From an uncultured Slackia sp. (GTDB taxonomy: Bacteria > Actinomycetota > Coriobacteriia > Coriobacteriales > Eggerthellaceae): a stretch of 64,000 nt of DNA. The notes under the pieces were generated by a model. That model did no database searches and was not told where the DNA came from. It worked only from the letters and a program-made list of their open reading frames with translations. Below, in pieces: positions 16,394 to 25,329 of the stretch (its first letter is position 1; the number at the start of each line of letters is the position of its first letter). The position numbers and the translations under genes are program-made. The stretch lies in contig CAKUIK010000006.1 of assembly GCA_934661005.1 (NCBI GenBank), positions 1-64,000 of the forward strand, given 5' to 3'.

Positions 16394-17812
16394 CTACTTC
16401 TTCTTTGCGACGATAAGGCCGGCGCGGCGAAACGCCATGTACACGATGTAGCTCGCCGCCACCACGGGCACCATGACGAGAAACAGCGCACGATAGCCGA
16501 ACGCGGGCGCAATCCAGCCCACCAAAAACGGGCACAGTCCAATGGCCACGTCAAGCAGCACGAAATACGTGGAATTCGCAGCAGTAAGACGCTCATCGGG
16601 GCTGCGGCGCATAGCGAGCACAAGGCCGTTGGGCTGCACCGAGCCAACGCCCACGCCGGAAAGCGCCGCCGATACGAGCAGCATGGCACCATTTTGCGCG
16701 ATACCCATAATGAGCATGCTCACACCAAGGCAAACGAAGCCCAAGGTCATAATGCCCTTGTCGCCGGCCGAATCGAACCAGCGCCCCGTGAACGGACGCG
16801 TTACGAACATGGCGACGGAATACGACACGAAGAAAAAGTTCGCGGCGCCCGTAAGTCCCACCTCGGCCGCGTAAGGATTGATATACGTGATGAGGGTGCC
16901 ATACGCGAGATACCCCACCATAATGGAGATTGACACGGGCAGCGCGCGCACCTCGATGAAATTCGCCAGACTGAGCTTGTGCTTTTTCACGGGCCTGTTC
17001 GAATCGCGCGAACCGTCGCGCTTCGTCTCACCAGCCTCGCCAGCCGATCCGGCCTCGCCAGCCACTGCGGCCGCATTGGTCGCCCCTTCCAATTTCGCCT
17101 CGCCGACCGCTTCGCGCGCGCCGGCAGCCTTGGCGGTTTCCACGGGCTCGCATTCGGCACCACGCTTCGCCCCGGCCGCTTCTGCGCGCTGCTTACGACC
17201 AGGCAAAACTACACCAATTGCCGCGATATAGCCCACAGCAATCATGCCCAGGCACGCGATAAAGAGCGCATCGAAATTGCTGGAATTCGAAAACGCCGAG
17301 CCCATCAAGGGGCCGAGCGCTGCGCCGAGCGTAACTGAAAGCATGTAATACCCCACGCCCTCGCCCTTGCGCGAAAACGGCACGACGCTGCTCACGATGG
17401 ACGTGACCGTCGTTTGCGACAGGCCATAAAACGCACCATGCAAAAAGCGCAGCACGATGAATACGCCAATGGCCGGCACATGTTCGAATGCCAGGTATAA
17501 AAGCGTGCAGGCAACCTCGCCCGTCATGCATGCCACAAGCACGCGACCGCGGCCGATTTTGTCAATCACGCCGCCGAAGAACAAACGTGAACACAGCGCG
17601 CCCAAAATGAACACGCTCGCCGTGAAGCCGCCCTCGGTGGCTCCGGCCGCAAATTGCATGGCCGAATAGCCCGCCATGGCAACCATGAGCGCGTAATATT
17701 GCATATAGAGAATGAAATTCACCGCGAATCCAGCGATGAAACGCGGCGTGAAAATGGGTTCGTTGGTTTTGCCCGATTGGCCGATATTCGATTTCGCAGA
17801 TGCCTGAGGCAT
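16394..17812 (-). CDS. MFS transporter with long central loop
   Basis: 472 residues, major facilitator superfamily, about 12 membrane helices. The loop between helices 2 and 3 has 'GGVIDKIGRGRVLVACMTGE', the expected MFS motif. Between the two six-helix halves (about residues 205-285) lies a low-complexity insertion rich in Ala, Glu, Gly and Lys, longer than usual. AGGAG precedes ATG. The substrate cannot be inferred. Proximity to the FAD reductase and LysR gene suggests, weakly, import of that enzyme's substrate or export of its product. Confidence 0.85.
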   Translation of the reverse strand: MPQASAKSNIGQSGKTNEPIFTPRFIAGFAVNFILYMQYYALMVAMAGYSAMQFAAGATEGGFTASVFILGALCSRLFFGGVIDKIGRGRVLVACMTGEVACTLLYLAFEHVPAIGVFIVLRFLHGAFYGLSQTTVTSIVSSVVPFSRKGEGVGYYMLSVTLGAALGPLMGSAFSNSSNFDALFIACLGMIAVGYIAAIGVVLPGRKQRAEAAGAKRGAECEPVETAKAAGAREAVGEAKLEGATNAAAVAGEAGSAGEAGETKRDGSRDSNRPVKKHKLSLANFIEVRALPVSISIMVGYLAYGTLITYINPYAAEVGLTGAANFFFVSYSVAMFVTRPFTGRWFDSAGDKGIMTLGFVCLGVSMLIMGIAQNGAMLLVSAALSGVGVGSVQPNGLVLAMRRSPDERLTAANSTYFVLLDVAIGLCPFLVGWIAPAFGYRALFLVMVPVVAASYIVYMAFRRAGLIVAKKK

Positions 17813-17960
17813 GGATATATGCTCCTTGGGTAGTTCTTCACGCGCTATTTCCGCACGTGAGCAACGAGTATCCCGCGGAAATGCCGCGAATTCATGGAAT
17901 TCAGCACACCTTCACGAAACGTGCGAGTTTCCCAAGAAGTTTACGGCCAGATACAAGAAG

Positions 17961-17989
17961 GGCCGGGAGGCGCAAGGCTCTCCCGGCCA
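17961..17989. terminator. Hairpin between MFS and glt operon
   Basis: GGCCGGGAG and CTCCCGGCC form a 9-bp stem around a 10-base loop. On the minus strand it is followed by CTTCTTG, a weak T tract, so it may terminate the glt operon after the family-1 repeat. The rest of 17813-18057 shows no gene. Confidence 0.45.
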
Positions 17990-18059
17990 AAACGGCCACG
18001 CGGTCGCCACGTTGTCGCGGGCCGATAGAATGGTCAAAACGAGCCGCCGCTGGACGAAC

Positions 18060-18240
18060 AAAGTCAGCGAGCGGGATTCTGGCGAGTGCAGTTCGAGCGA
18101 GACCGAGGCGACGCGTACTTCGGTACGCGAGCCATTGAATATGCCCAAACGGCATATTCAATCCCAAACTTCCGCGCCCGAGCGGGCGTAGCCAGCTCAG
18201 CTGGCTACGAAACACACCGCCAGAATCCCGTGCAGCGTCG
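18060..18240. repeat. Structured intergenic repeat, family 1, copy B
   Basis: Starts AAAGTCAGCGAGC (GTCAGCGAGC at 18063-18072). A 13-bp perfect inverted repeat, CGGGATTCTGGCG (18072-18084) with CGCCAGAATCCCG (18218-18230), encloses three further stems: ATTGAATATGCC with GGCATATTCAAT, CGCCC with GGGCG, and GTAGCCAGCT with AGCTGGCTAC. It ends 33 bases from the stop of the last glt gene. Confidence 0.7.
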
Positions 18241-18273
18241 CTCAAGTGCGCCATTCGTCAGAACGGCGCAGCA

Positions 18274-19050
18274 TCAGTTTGCGTACATGCTGGCGTAGGG
18301 GCGGCTGTTTGCGGGGCGAAGTCGATAGAACCCTTCACCCGTGACATCGACCGGACCGCCAATTTCTTCAGCGAATTTCTCGTTGTATTCTCCGAGCAGG
18401 CGCGCGAGCACCTTGCAGTCGTGCTCGTCGACCGGTTCTTGCACCAGGCCCGCGGGAATATCGCGCTCGTCGAGCACATGCTTCAGGTAGATGACGCCGC
18501 CATGCATGCCCGTCGCCAAGTACGGGCCCGCCGTGCCCATGAGCACGATCACGCCGCCTGCCATGTATTCACCCAAAAAGCTGCCCGCATCGCCGCCGAT
18601 CACAATGGCCGGCGCCTTGTCGCCGTATTGCTTCATGTGAATGCCAACACGCCAACCGCATCCGTCGCGCACCAAAATACGGCCGCCACGCATGCCGTAG
18701 CCCGCTGCATCGCCCACGCGTCCATGAATCACGATATCACCGTCGTTCATGGTGTTGGCGACCTGGTCTTGTGCATTGCCGAAGACCTCGATTTCGCCGC
18801 CGTCCATGTAGCAGGCCATGTCGTTGCCGGGCACACCGTGAATCTCGAGCCGCTTGCCCGCGGGCATGCCGCACCCGAGGTAACGTTGGGCGAACGTTTC
18901 GCGCAGCTCCACCACGTCGGCGTCTTCAAGTGCCGCGCGCACCGCCGCATTGCCTTCAGTGAAATGCACAGTGCCGAGCGTGACCACCGTTTTTTCGTCG
19001 AGCTTTTCGACAATAGGTTCAGTCGTGGGAAGGTTTCCGAATTCTGCCAT
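18274..19050 (-). CDS. Glutamate synthase GXGXG-domain subunit
   Basis: 258 residues forming the right-handed beta-helix GXGXG domain normally found at the C-terminus of GltB. Repeated Gly patterns such as 'GAGYGMRGG'-like turns ('AAGYGMRGGRILVRDG', 'GGDAGSFLGEYMAGG', 'ATGMHGGVIYLK') are visible. In large GltB this domain has a structural role by the ammonia tunnel. The start MAEFGNL is one base after the preceding stop and has AGGAATAAC before it; a longer frame exists but overlaps the upstream gene. Last gene of the five-gene archaeal-type glutamate synthase operon. Confidence 0.9.
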   Translation of the reverse strand: MAEFGNLPTTEPIVEKLDEKTVVTLGTVHFTEGNAAVRAALEDADVVELRETFAQRYLGCGMPAGKRLEIHGVPGNDMACYMDGGEIEVFGNAQDQVANTMNDGDIVIHGRVGDAAGYGMRGGRILVRDGCGWRVGIHMKQYGDKAPAIVIGGDAGSFLGEYMAGGVIVLMGTAGPYLATGMHGGVIYLKHVLDERDIPAGLVQEPVDEHDCKVLARLLGEYNEKFAEEIGGPVDVTGEGFYRLRPANSRPYASMYAN

Positions 19051-19051
19051 G

Positions 19052-20413
19052 TTATTCCTCGCCTTCTGCTTTGGGCCAGCCGAGCGCGTTGAGCGTCGAG
19101 GGGTAGCCGCGATGCAGTCGCGCAGCCCCTTGCGGGAAATCGATGTTGAGAGGAACGCGATCAAACGTATCGGCGGCAAGCGACGCCACGGGCACGCCGT
19201 GCTCGATCATGGCCGTGTACATGCCCGCATTATCGGGTCGATTCAGAAGCACGTAGCCCACAAGCTTGCCGTCGCGCATGACGAATTTCACATACTCGTC
19301 GCCTTCGACTTCTACGCGAACGTCAAAGTCGCCATCGGCTGGCGGATTGATGATTCCCGAGGTCAAAAGCGTCACGTCGAAGAAATCGACCGCATTCACC
19401 GCAAAGCTGCCCTCATCGGGAAGCGCACCGGGCACGCCCGCCATATGCATGGCGGCAATGCGGCCCTGGCGAACGGCGTTGGGCCACAGCGCCAGCGGAC
19501 GCTCGCTGCCGTCGAGCGTATCGGTCACCTGGGTCACATCGCCCGCGGCATACACATCGGCAAGGCTCGTTTGCAAATCGGGCCCGCATACAAGACCGCG
19601 ACCCTGCTCGGCGCCCGCCTCAACGGCAAGCTTGCTCGCCGGACGCACACCAACCGCGACGATAACCATGTCGCACGCCTCGTCGGTGCCGTCGGTCAAG
19701 CGCACATGCGTCACACGCTCGCCTTCGCCGAGCATCTCGTCGACCGACATGCCACGATGGCAGTAAATGCCATATGGCTCCACCAGGCGCTCAACAACTG
19801 CGGCGCCATCGGCATCGAGCACGGCTGGCAAAATGCGCGGGCTGCGATCGAACACGTCGATGCGGTCGGCATGGTGGCTCAGCGCCTCGGCCGCCTTCAT
19901 GCCAATAAGACCGCCACCAATCACCACAACGCGGCTTTCGCGCCCTTCCGCATGGGCTCGGCTGGTTGCCTCGCGTACGTCGTCCCAGGCCGCCAGCGCA
20001 TCATCGAGCGTGATGAAGGTATGCACATTCGTGTGGCCTTCCATGCCGGCGATGGGCGGCACGAAAGGAACAGAGCCCGTAGCGAGCAGGCATTTCCCGT
20101 AGGAGATCTCTTCCCCACCCGCAAGCGTCACTTCATGGGCGGAGGCATCGAGCGCCACGGCTTCAAATTCAGCGCCGAACAGCGTTTCGATACCGCGCTT
20201 CTCGTAGAAATCGGCCGGCTTGTAGTCAAGGTGCTCGCGATCGGTTTTGCCCTCGAGCAAATACGAAATGAGCGGTCGGCCATAGCAATGGTAGGGCTCA
20301 TGGGAAATCATGATGATGCTTTTGCCCGGCGCGGCCACAGAAAGGAATTCCGCCGCGGTAACGCCTGCCGCAGAATTGCCGATGATCAGGAAATCACACG
20401 TATGGTGCGCCAT
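19052..20413 (-). CDS. FAD/NAD(P) oxidoreductase of the split glutamate synthase
   Basis: 453 residues, pyridine nucleotide-disulfide oxidoreductase fold. N-terminal 'CDFLIIGNSAAGVTAAEFL' binds FAD, 'RVVVIGGGLIGMKAAEALSHH' binds NAD(P), and 'DVYAAGDVTQVTD' is the second FAD contact. It resembles the NADH-rubredoxin/nitrite reductase-type flavoproteins that serve as electron entry for archaeal-type glutamate synthase. The ATG overlaps the stop region of the ferredoxin gene. Whether NADH or NADPH is used cannot be read from sequence. Confidence 0.87.
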   Translation of the reverse strand: MAHHTCDFLIIGNSAAGVTAAEFLSVAAPGKSIIMISHEPYHCYGRPLISYLLEGKTDREHLDYKPADFYEKRGIETLFGAEFEAVALDASAHEVTLAGGEEISYGKCLLATGSVPFVPPIAGMEGHTNVHTFITLDDALAAWDDVREATSRAHAEGRESRVVVIGGGLIGMKAAEALSHHADRIDVFDRSPRILPAVLDADGAAVVERLVEPYGIYCHRGMSVDEMLGEGERVTHVRLTDGTDEACDMVIVAVGVRPASKLAVEAGAEQGRGLVCGPDLQTSLADVYAAGDVTQVTDTLDGSERPLALWPNAVRQGRIAAMHMAGVPGALPDEGSFAVNAVDFFDVTLLTSGIINPPADGDFDVRVEVEGDEYVKFVMRDGKLVGYVLLNRPDNAGMYTAMIEHGVPVASLAADTFDRVPLNIDFPQGAARLHRGYPSTLNALGWPKAEGEE

Positions 20414-20414
20414 G

Positions 20415-20894
20415 CTACATCGCCTCGCTTTCCACGTAAATGAGCGCGCGGTTCGGGCAAGCGGCAACGCAGCTCGGCTCGCCCGGAGTTCCCGCGCCGT
20501 CGCCGCACAAATCGCACTTCAGGGCAATGGGCTTCACGCCCGACGGAGCCGGAACCACTGTAATGGCGCCAAACGGACACATGCTCACGCACGTGCGACA
20601 GCCAACGCAACGCACCGGGTCGCTCGTGACCACGCCGGTTATCGGGTCGCGCTGCATGGCGCCTGAAATGCAGCTCTCTACGCACTTCGGCTTGGCGCAG
20701 TGGCGGCAGTTCGCGGCAAAGCTCACAATATTGTCGCCTTCAACGCGCACGCGATTGTAGATTTCATCGCCCGCAAGCGTAAACGCCTTCACGATATTGC
20801 CCGGCCATGGCGAATGCTGCGCCTTGCACGCCACTTCGCAACGGCGGCAATTCACGCACCATTCGGGAATCGCGTAAATCCTCTTCATCCCCAT
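20415..20894 (-). CDS. Four-cluster ferredoxin-type electron carrier of glutamate synthase
   Basis: 159 residues with four 4Fe-4S Cys groups of the DmsB/HycB type: 'CVNCRRCEVAC', 'CRHCAKPKCVESC', 'CVGCRTCVSMC' and 'CDLCGD...CVAAC'. No signal peptide, so cytoplasmic. The ATG at 20892-20894 shares its A with the TGA of the FMN subunit (TGATG), and GGGGAG lies six bases ahead. It probably wires the FAD reductase to the FMN subunit. Confidence 0.9.
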   Translation of the reverse strand: MGMKRIYAIPEWCVNCRRCEVACKAQHSPWPGNIVKAFTLAGDEIYNRVRVEGDNIVSFAANCRHCAKPKCVESCISGAMQRDPITGVVTSDPVRCVGCRTCVSMCPFGAITVVPAPSGVKPIALKCDLCGDGAGTPGEPSCVAACPNRALIYVESEAM

Positions 20895-22402
20895 CACTGC
20901 TCCCCTGCGTATTTCACGCCCAGAATCTCGAGTTCTTTCTCGTTCAGACCCACGCCGCGCAGCATAAGGCGGTTGCCGCGCAGGCTGTCGATGGCGTTGA
21001 TGCCCATGCCGCCCATGAGTTCCTGAACCTCGTGGTTCCACGCACGAACCAAATTCACGACGCGCTCGGCGCCAATTTCAGGGTTGAGGCGCTTCGTGAG
21101 ATCGACACGCTGCGTCGCGATGCCCCAATTGCATTTGCCGCCCGCGCACGCCTGACACTGATGGCACCCAAGCGCGATAAGCGCAGAGCTCGCGCAATAC
21201 ACGGCGTCGGCACCCAAGGCGACGGCGCGCACGATATCGGCCGAGTTGCGAATGGAACCCGCCGCAACCAAGCTCACGCGAGAGCGAATGCCCTCGTCGC
21301 GAAGACGCTGGTCAACGCTCGCAAGCGCGAGCTCGATGGGAATGCCCACGTTATCGCGCGTACGTGCCGGCGCCGCACCCGTTCCGCCGCGGAAGCCGTC
21401 GACCACAATCACGTCGGCGCCCGCACGGGCCATGCCGCTCGCGATTGCCGCGACGTTGTGCACGGCGGCCACCTTCACCGAAATGGGCTTGGTGTAGCGC
21501 GTGGCCTCCTTCAAGCTGAAAATGAGCTGGCGCAAATCCTCAATGGAGTAAATGTCATGGTGCGGCGCGGGGCTAATGGCGTCAGTTCCCTTCGGAATCA
21601 TGCGCGTGCGAGAAACCTCGTCGTTGATTTTCTCGCCCGGAAGGTGTCCGCCAATGCCTGGCTTTGCGCCTTGGCCGATTTTGATTTCAATCATGGCGGC
21701 AGTTTCGAGATAGTGCATATCGACGCCGAAACGGCCCGACGCCACCTGCACGATGGCATGCTTGCCATACTTCTCGAGGTCTTTATGCAAACCGCCTTCG
21801 CCGCAGTTGAAATACGTACCCAGTTCCTCGGCGGCCATGGCAAGCGATTTCTGCGCGTTCAAGGAAATGGAGCCGAAGCTCATAGCGGAAAACATGATGG
21901 GCACGTCGAGCTTGATGCGAGGCGGCATCGGCGAGACCACCTTGCGCTCGCGCTCATTGATGCGCAGCGCCTCGGGGCGGCTGCCCAAAAACACGCGGGT
22001 TTCCATGGGCTCGCGCAGCGGGTCGATGGAGGGATTGGTGACCTGGCTCGCGTTGAGCAACAGATGGTCCCAATAAATCGGATAATGCTGGGGGTTGCCC
22101 ATGGAAGAAAGCAGCACGGCGCCGGTTTGGGCCTGCTTAGCGATATCTTGCATGGCGGCAAGGTTCCAGTTGTTCGAACCGTTGCCAACCTGGGGCCAAT
22201 TCGTAATGGCAAGCGCGTTCGTGGGGCACATGACCACGCAGCGCTGACAGTTCACGCACTTCTTGTGATCGGCAATCACGCGGCCCAAGTCGGTATCGAC
22301 CGTGTGCACCTCGTTGGCGCACTGGCGCGCACACACACCGCATTGAATGCACTGGTTGGGGTCGCGTTCAACCTTGTAGCGCGGATACGTGAAATCGAGC
22401 AT
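20894..22402 (-). CDS. FMN-binding glutamate synthase subunit with N-terminal ferredoxin
   Basis: 502 residues. An N-terminal two-cluster ferredoxin ('CIQCGVCARQC', 'CVNCQRCVVMC') precedes the TIM-barrel synthase domain. FMN-site residues appear in 'VVDGFRGGTGAAPARTRD', and the 3Fe-4S ligands in 'CHQCQACAGGKC'. The domain converts 2-oxoglutarate plus tunnelled ammonia to glutamate. Fusion to a ferredoxin and absence of amidotransferase and GXGXG domains are the hallmarks of the archaeal-type (split) enzyme. It is four bases from the amidotransferase gene. Confidence 0.93.
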   Translation of the reverse strand: MLDFTYPRYKVERDPNQCIQCGVCARQCANEVHTVDTDLGRVIADHKKCVNCQRCVVMCPTNALAITNWPQVGNGSNNWNLAAMQDIAKQAQTGAVLLSSMGNPQHYPIYWDHLLLNASQVTNPSIDPLREPMETRVFLGSRPEALRINERERKVVSPMPPRIKLDVPIMFSAMSFGSISLNAQKSLAMAAEELGTYFNCGEGGLHKDLEKYGKHAIVQVASGRFGVDMHYLETAAMIEIKIGQGAKPGIGGHLPGEKINDEVSRTRMIPKGTDAISPAPHHDIYSIEDLRQLIFSLKEATRYTKPISVKVAAVHNVAAIASGMARAGADVIVVDGFRGGTGAAPARTRDNVGIPIELALASVDQRLRDEGIRSRVSLVAAGSIRNSADIVRAVALGADAVYCASSALIALGCHQCQACAGGKCNWGIATQRVDLTKRLNPEIGAERVVNLVRAWNHEVQELMGGMGINAIDSLRGNRLMLRGVGLNEKELEILGVKYAGEQ

Positions 22403-22405
22403 GGC

Positions 22406-23635
22406 TTAGGCCTCCTTTCGGGTGATGCGCGTTTGCTGATGGATGTCGGGCTCGTTTTCGGCGGCAGCGTTCTGCTTGGCTCGCGCGACCTCGTCGAGCT
22501 GCACCACGAACGGCACGCCGCCTTCAATGGAGCGCACGTTTTCGACATCGGGGCACACAAGCTCGATGGACGCTTGCTCGCTGGCCAAATACACCATGGA
22601 GTCTTTCTCGCCAACCATCAACGCGCGCAACTTCAGGCGGTCGTTGAGTGCCAGCAGGCCTTCCTCGGACCCCAGAATGACCGAGAACGGGCCGTTCACG
22701 AGCGCGTCGGAGTACACGCAGCGCAGCGCTGTTTCGAATTCGGCGCGCTCGGGAGACATACGGTCGATGGCGTCCCATGAAGGGGCGGCCATGATATGCG
22801 CAGCCATTTCCTGAGAGAAGCCGTGACGGCGAACGAGCAGGTCAAACAGATAGGTGATGACCTCGGTGTCGGTCTGCAGCGCGCAATCGTAGCCGAATTG
22901 CTCGACGTAGCGGCGATTGGTGTCATAGCTGGAAATCTCGCCATTATGAACGATGGACCAGTTCAGAAGCGTAAACGGATGCGCGCCGCCCCACCAGCCA
23001 GGCGTGTTGGTAGGAAAGCGCCCGTGCGCGGTCCACAGCCAGGCCTTGTATTCGTCGATGCGGTAGTACTCGCCGATTTCTTCGGGATAGCCCACGCCTT
23101 TAAAGGCGCCCATGTTCTTGCCCGAGCTCGCGACAAACGCTCCGTCGATATGCGCGTTGATATAGAACACGCACTGCATGACGTATTCCTGCTCATCGAA
23201 TTCGCCCAGCTCGAGCTCGTGGTGAGACGGGTGCGGCGTAAGGAAATAGCGCCAGGTGTCGGGCGGATTCTTGATCGCCTTCACCGTAGCGGTGGGAATG
23301 CGCTCCTGTTTTTCAGAGAGGAAGTGCTCGTTGAGATACGCTTCGGTATTCATGCGCGCTTCGTGGCTTTCATAGAGCACATGGAAGGCGTAGAAATCGG
23401 CGTATTCCGGATAAATGCCGTATGCGGCGAAGCCTCCACCCAGGCCATTGCTGCGATCGTGCATGAGAGCGATGGCTTTCAGAATGTCGCGGCCATCGTG
23501 ACGCTGACCCGATTTGTCCATGATGCCGGCAATGGCGCATCCGGCGGGAATGCGCACGTCGCCCTCACGCAAGCCGCGGCTCTCGAGCGCACATGCGCGG
23601 GCGGCCGCCTGCTGCGGCGTTTCAGCATAATGCAT
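22406..23635 (-). CDS. Glutamine amidotransferase subunit of glutamate synthase
   Basis: 409 residues, class II (Ntn) amidotransferase corresponding to the N-terminal GltB domain. 'IPAGCAIAGIMDKSG' gives the likely nucleophile at Cys33, with 'DRSNGLGGGFAAYG' and 'TNTPGWWGGAHPF' forming the glutamine site. Class II enzymes need the Cys at the N-terminus, so the first 32 residues would have to be removed or bypassed; archaeal-type members show similar leaders. GAGGTG precedes this ATG. Another ATG four codons earlier is also possible. First gene of the glt operon, so it depends on the promoter region 23636-23830. Confidence 0.88.
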   Translation of the reverse strand: MHYAETPQQAAARACALESRGLREGDVRIPAGCAIAGIMDKSGQRHDGRDILKAIALMHDRSNGLGGGFAAYGIYPEYADFYAFHVLYESHEARMNTEAYLNEHFLSEKQERIPTATVKAIKNPPDTWRYFLTPHPSHHELELGEFDEQEYVMQCVFYINAHIDGAFVASSGKNMGAFKGVGYPEEIGEYYRIDEYKAWLWTAHGRFPTNTPGWWGGAHPFTLLNWSIVHNGEISSYDTNRRYVEQFGYDCALQTDTEVITYLFDLLVRRHGFSQEMAAHIMAAPSWDAIDRMSPERAEFETALRCVYSDALVNGPFSVILGSEEGLLALNDRLKLRALMVGEKDSMVYLASEQASIELVCPDVENVRSIEGGVPFVVQLDEVARAKQNAAAENEPDIHQQTRITRKEA

Positions 23636-23774
23636 GCTGCACCTCATTTCCCCCATTGGCCCAACCCGGGCAATTCCGAGGCGTGGCGGCCTCGTCGCGG
23701 CGAGCGCGTGGCGATGCGTCGGCCGCATGGGCTGGGTAGCGAATGTAGTGTTTCCAGGGTATGGGTGCAGCGTT

Positions 23775-23817
23775 TCACGAACGTGACACGCATGTTACAA
23801 GGAAGTGTAATGCGTGT
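23775..23817. promoter_or_regulatory. Palindromes upstream of the glt operon
   Basis: TCACGAACGTGA (23775-23786) is a 5+2+5 palindrome. It abuts a second inverted repeat, ACACGCAT(GT)TACA with TGTAATGCGTGT (to 23817). They lie 140-180 bases before the first glt gene. The remainder of 23636-23925 shows no gene. Confidence 0.45.
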
Positions 23818-23924
23818 TTCGAGGCGGTTAACGCCGCAGGACGGGCGAAGGTTCGCCACGCATCAAACACCAGTCTTCCCGCTCGCCATCGAACCCGGGG
23901 CATAATCCAAGTGAGACCCCCAGC

Positions 23925-23968
23925 AAAACAAAACGCGGCCCGCGGCGAGAATTCGCCACAGACCGCGT
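23925..23968 (-). terminator. Terminator of the first DUF917 gene
   Basis: A 14-bp stem with two G-U pairs (GCGG..TGTGGCGA with TCGCCGCGG..CCGC) and a 4-base loop is followed on the minus strand by TTTTGTTTT, 20 bases after the stop at 23990. Confidence 0.8.
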
Positions 23969-23989
23969 ACTGCAATCAGTTGCCGCACG

Positions 23990-25075
23990 TTATTGCTTGC
24001 AGCGCTCTTCGACAGGAATGAATTCCACGCCTTCGTAGCCGAAAACGGCAGGGCCGACCGTAGCCAGACCTTCGGGCGTGCGCCACTGCGGCGCGCAAGG
24101 AATACCCAGCACGATGGCGCGGCAGCCATATTTCAAGGCCTCGCCTGTGATGGGCGTGAGCGTTTCGCTATCGAACATGGCGATAAGGTCGGGCGCAGTG
24201 CACACCACTTCCCCGTTGCGCTCGGCGATAAGGAATTCGTTCTGGAAACGCACGTCGAGCACGTCGCCCTTGTAGGCGTCCATGCCTTCCAAATGAACCA
24301 AACCGCGCGCAAACCCACCGATGGTGCGGCGCTCCACGTCTTCCACCTTGCCGCGGAACAACTCCACCGCACCAAGCGCTTCGCGCAATTCAGAAATGTC
24401 GTTGGAATGCTCATCGCGAGCGCGACGCAGAATGCGACCAACGTTTTCGCAGAGCGTATAGGTGCCGGCCACGCTGTGCGCCTTGGCCTCGGCGCCCGTC
24501 ATGCCGTAGCACGCGAGCGAAATGTTGCCGCCCATTTCCACCGTGGCACCGCGGCACAAATCTTCGCCGCACTTATTCGTAGCCGCATGCACGAGCATCG
24601 TGTTGCCGCGCTCGTCAGCCACGCCAATAGGGCTTGCCGACTGCCCATACATCGACCACGTCACCATTTGCAACTCAGGGAATGCGCGGCCCATGCCATC
24701 GGCATCGAGCAGCGGAATATGGCGCTGCGCTGCAGGAAGCATAGGATGCAACGAGTTCCAGCCGCCCGCCTCGGAAGGAATGAGCGCATCGAAAGTATGT
24801 CCCACCTCGCGCTCAAGCGCCTCAAGCGCATAAACCGGCTCGGGGCCTGCAGGCACTTTTTCAACGAGCACCGTGGGCGCGCCAAGGCCCATCGATACGG
24901 CAACGCGCGCGTCATCGGGCAATTCATCGAGCGTAAGCAGCGGAATGGGCCCATTATCGGCCACGCACTGCTTCGCAATAAGAATGCCCACGTAGGGGTT
25001 ACCCCCGCCGCCCGAGGCCATGACAGCAGCGCCCATGGCAATATCTTCGACTTCTTGTTCGCCCAAATATCTCAC
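23990..25075 (-). CDS. DUF917 (COG3535) family protein, copy 1
   Basis: 361 residues with GTG start preceded by AAGGAACGCCCC. The N-terminus 'EVEDIAMGAAVMASGGGGNPYVG' and central 'VLVEKVPAG' and 'GRAFPELQMVTWSMYGQ' mark DUF917, a family almost always linked with hydantoinase/oxoprolinase-type ATPases. It is a clear paralog of the gene at 27278. A hairpin with T tract and a GCACTACAGTGC palindrome upstream indicate its own promoter. The reaction is not established; a role with the HyuA-like partner in opening a cyclic amide or carboxylating a substrate is inference. Confidence 0.82.
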   Translation of the reverse strand: MRYLGEQEVEDIAMGAAVMASGGGGNPYVGILIAKQCVADNGPIPLLTLDELPDDARVAVSMGLGAPTVLVEKVPAGPEPVYALEALEREVGHTFDALIPSEAGGWNSLHPMLPAAQRHIPLLDADGMGRAFPELQMVTWSMYGQSASPIGVADERGNTMLVHAATNKCGEDLCRGATVEMGGNISLACYGMTGAEAKAHSVAGTYTLCENVGRILRRARDEHSNDISELREALGAVELFRGKVEDVERRTIGGFARGLVHLEGMDAYKGDVLDVRFQNEFLIAERNGEVVCTAPDLIAMFDSETLTPITGEALKYGCRAIVLGIPCAPQWRTPEGLATVGPAVFGYEGVEFIPVEERCKQ

Positions 25076-25099
25076 GGGGCGTTCCTTTCACTCCAATGC

Positions 25100-25111
25100 A
25101 CTGTAGTGCTA
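25100..25111. promoter_or_regulatory. Palindrome in the DUF917 copy 1 leader
   Basis: GCACTACAGTGC, 25 bases before the GTG start, is a compact palindrome that could be an operator. Confidence 0.35.
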
Positions 25112-25123
25112 AAGTATTTCGAT

Positions 25124-25153
25124 AAAGAATAAGAGTTGGGCAAAGCCCAACTC
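25124..25153 (-). terminator. Terminator of the hyuA-like transcript
   Basis: GAGTTGGGC and GCCCAACTC form a perfect 9-bp stem with a 3-base loop, then TTATTCTTT on the minus strand. It separates the hyuA-like gene and repeat C from DUF917 copy 1. The 25154-25326 stretch shows no gene. Confidence 0.7.
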
Positions 25154-25329
25154 AACTCGTCCGTCTTGCTTCGCCGCGGCGGGCATATCGACGACCGCGG
25201 TTTGCTATCGCTCGCCTGGCGGCATTTCAATTATATAGAAAAGGCAGATCTGAACGCCGACGGTCTAAGATAAGCCCGTCGCGACGAAGCGAGATGCCCC
25301 ATCATTTCCAGAAGATTCGTTCGCACCAA

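Noticed and set aside
18060..18240. Possible integron attC site
   Set aside because: Although palindromic, it lacks the GTTRRRY-type cores, and no integrase is nearby.
20807..22780. 657-codon open frame on the plus strand
   Set aside because: It is antisense to the FMN and amidotransferase glt genes, which have clear family motifs and ribosome sites. Such long antisense frames arise from high G+C codon usage. The same applies to the frames at 1022-2596, 18950-20443, 35503-37821 (plus) and 39383-42077 (minus).
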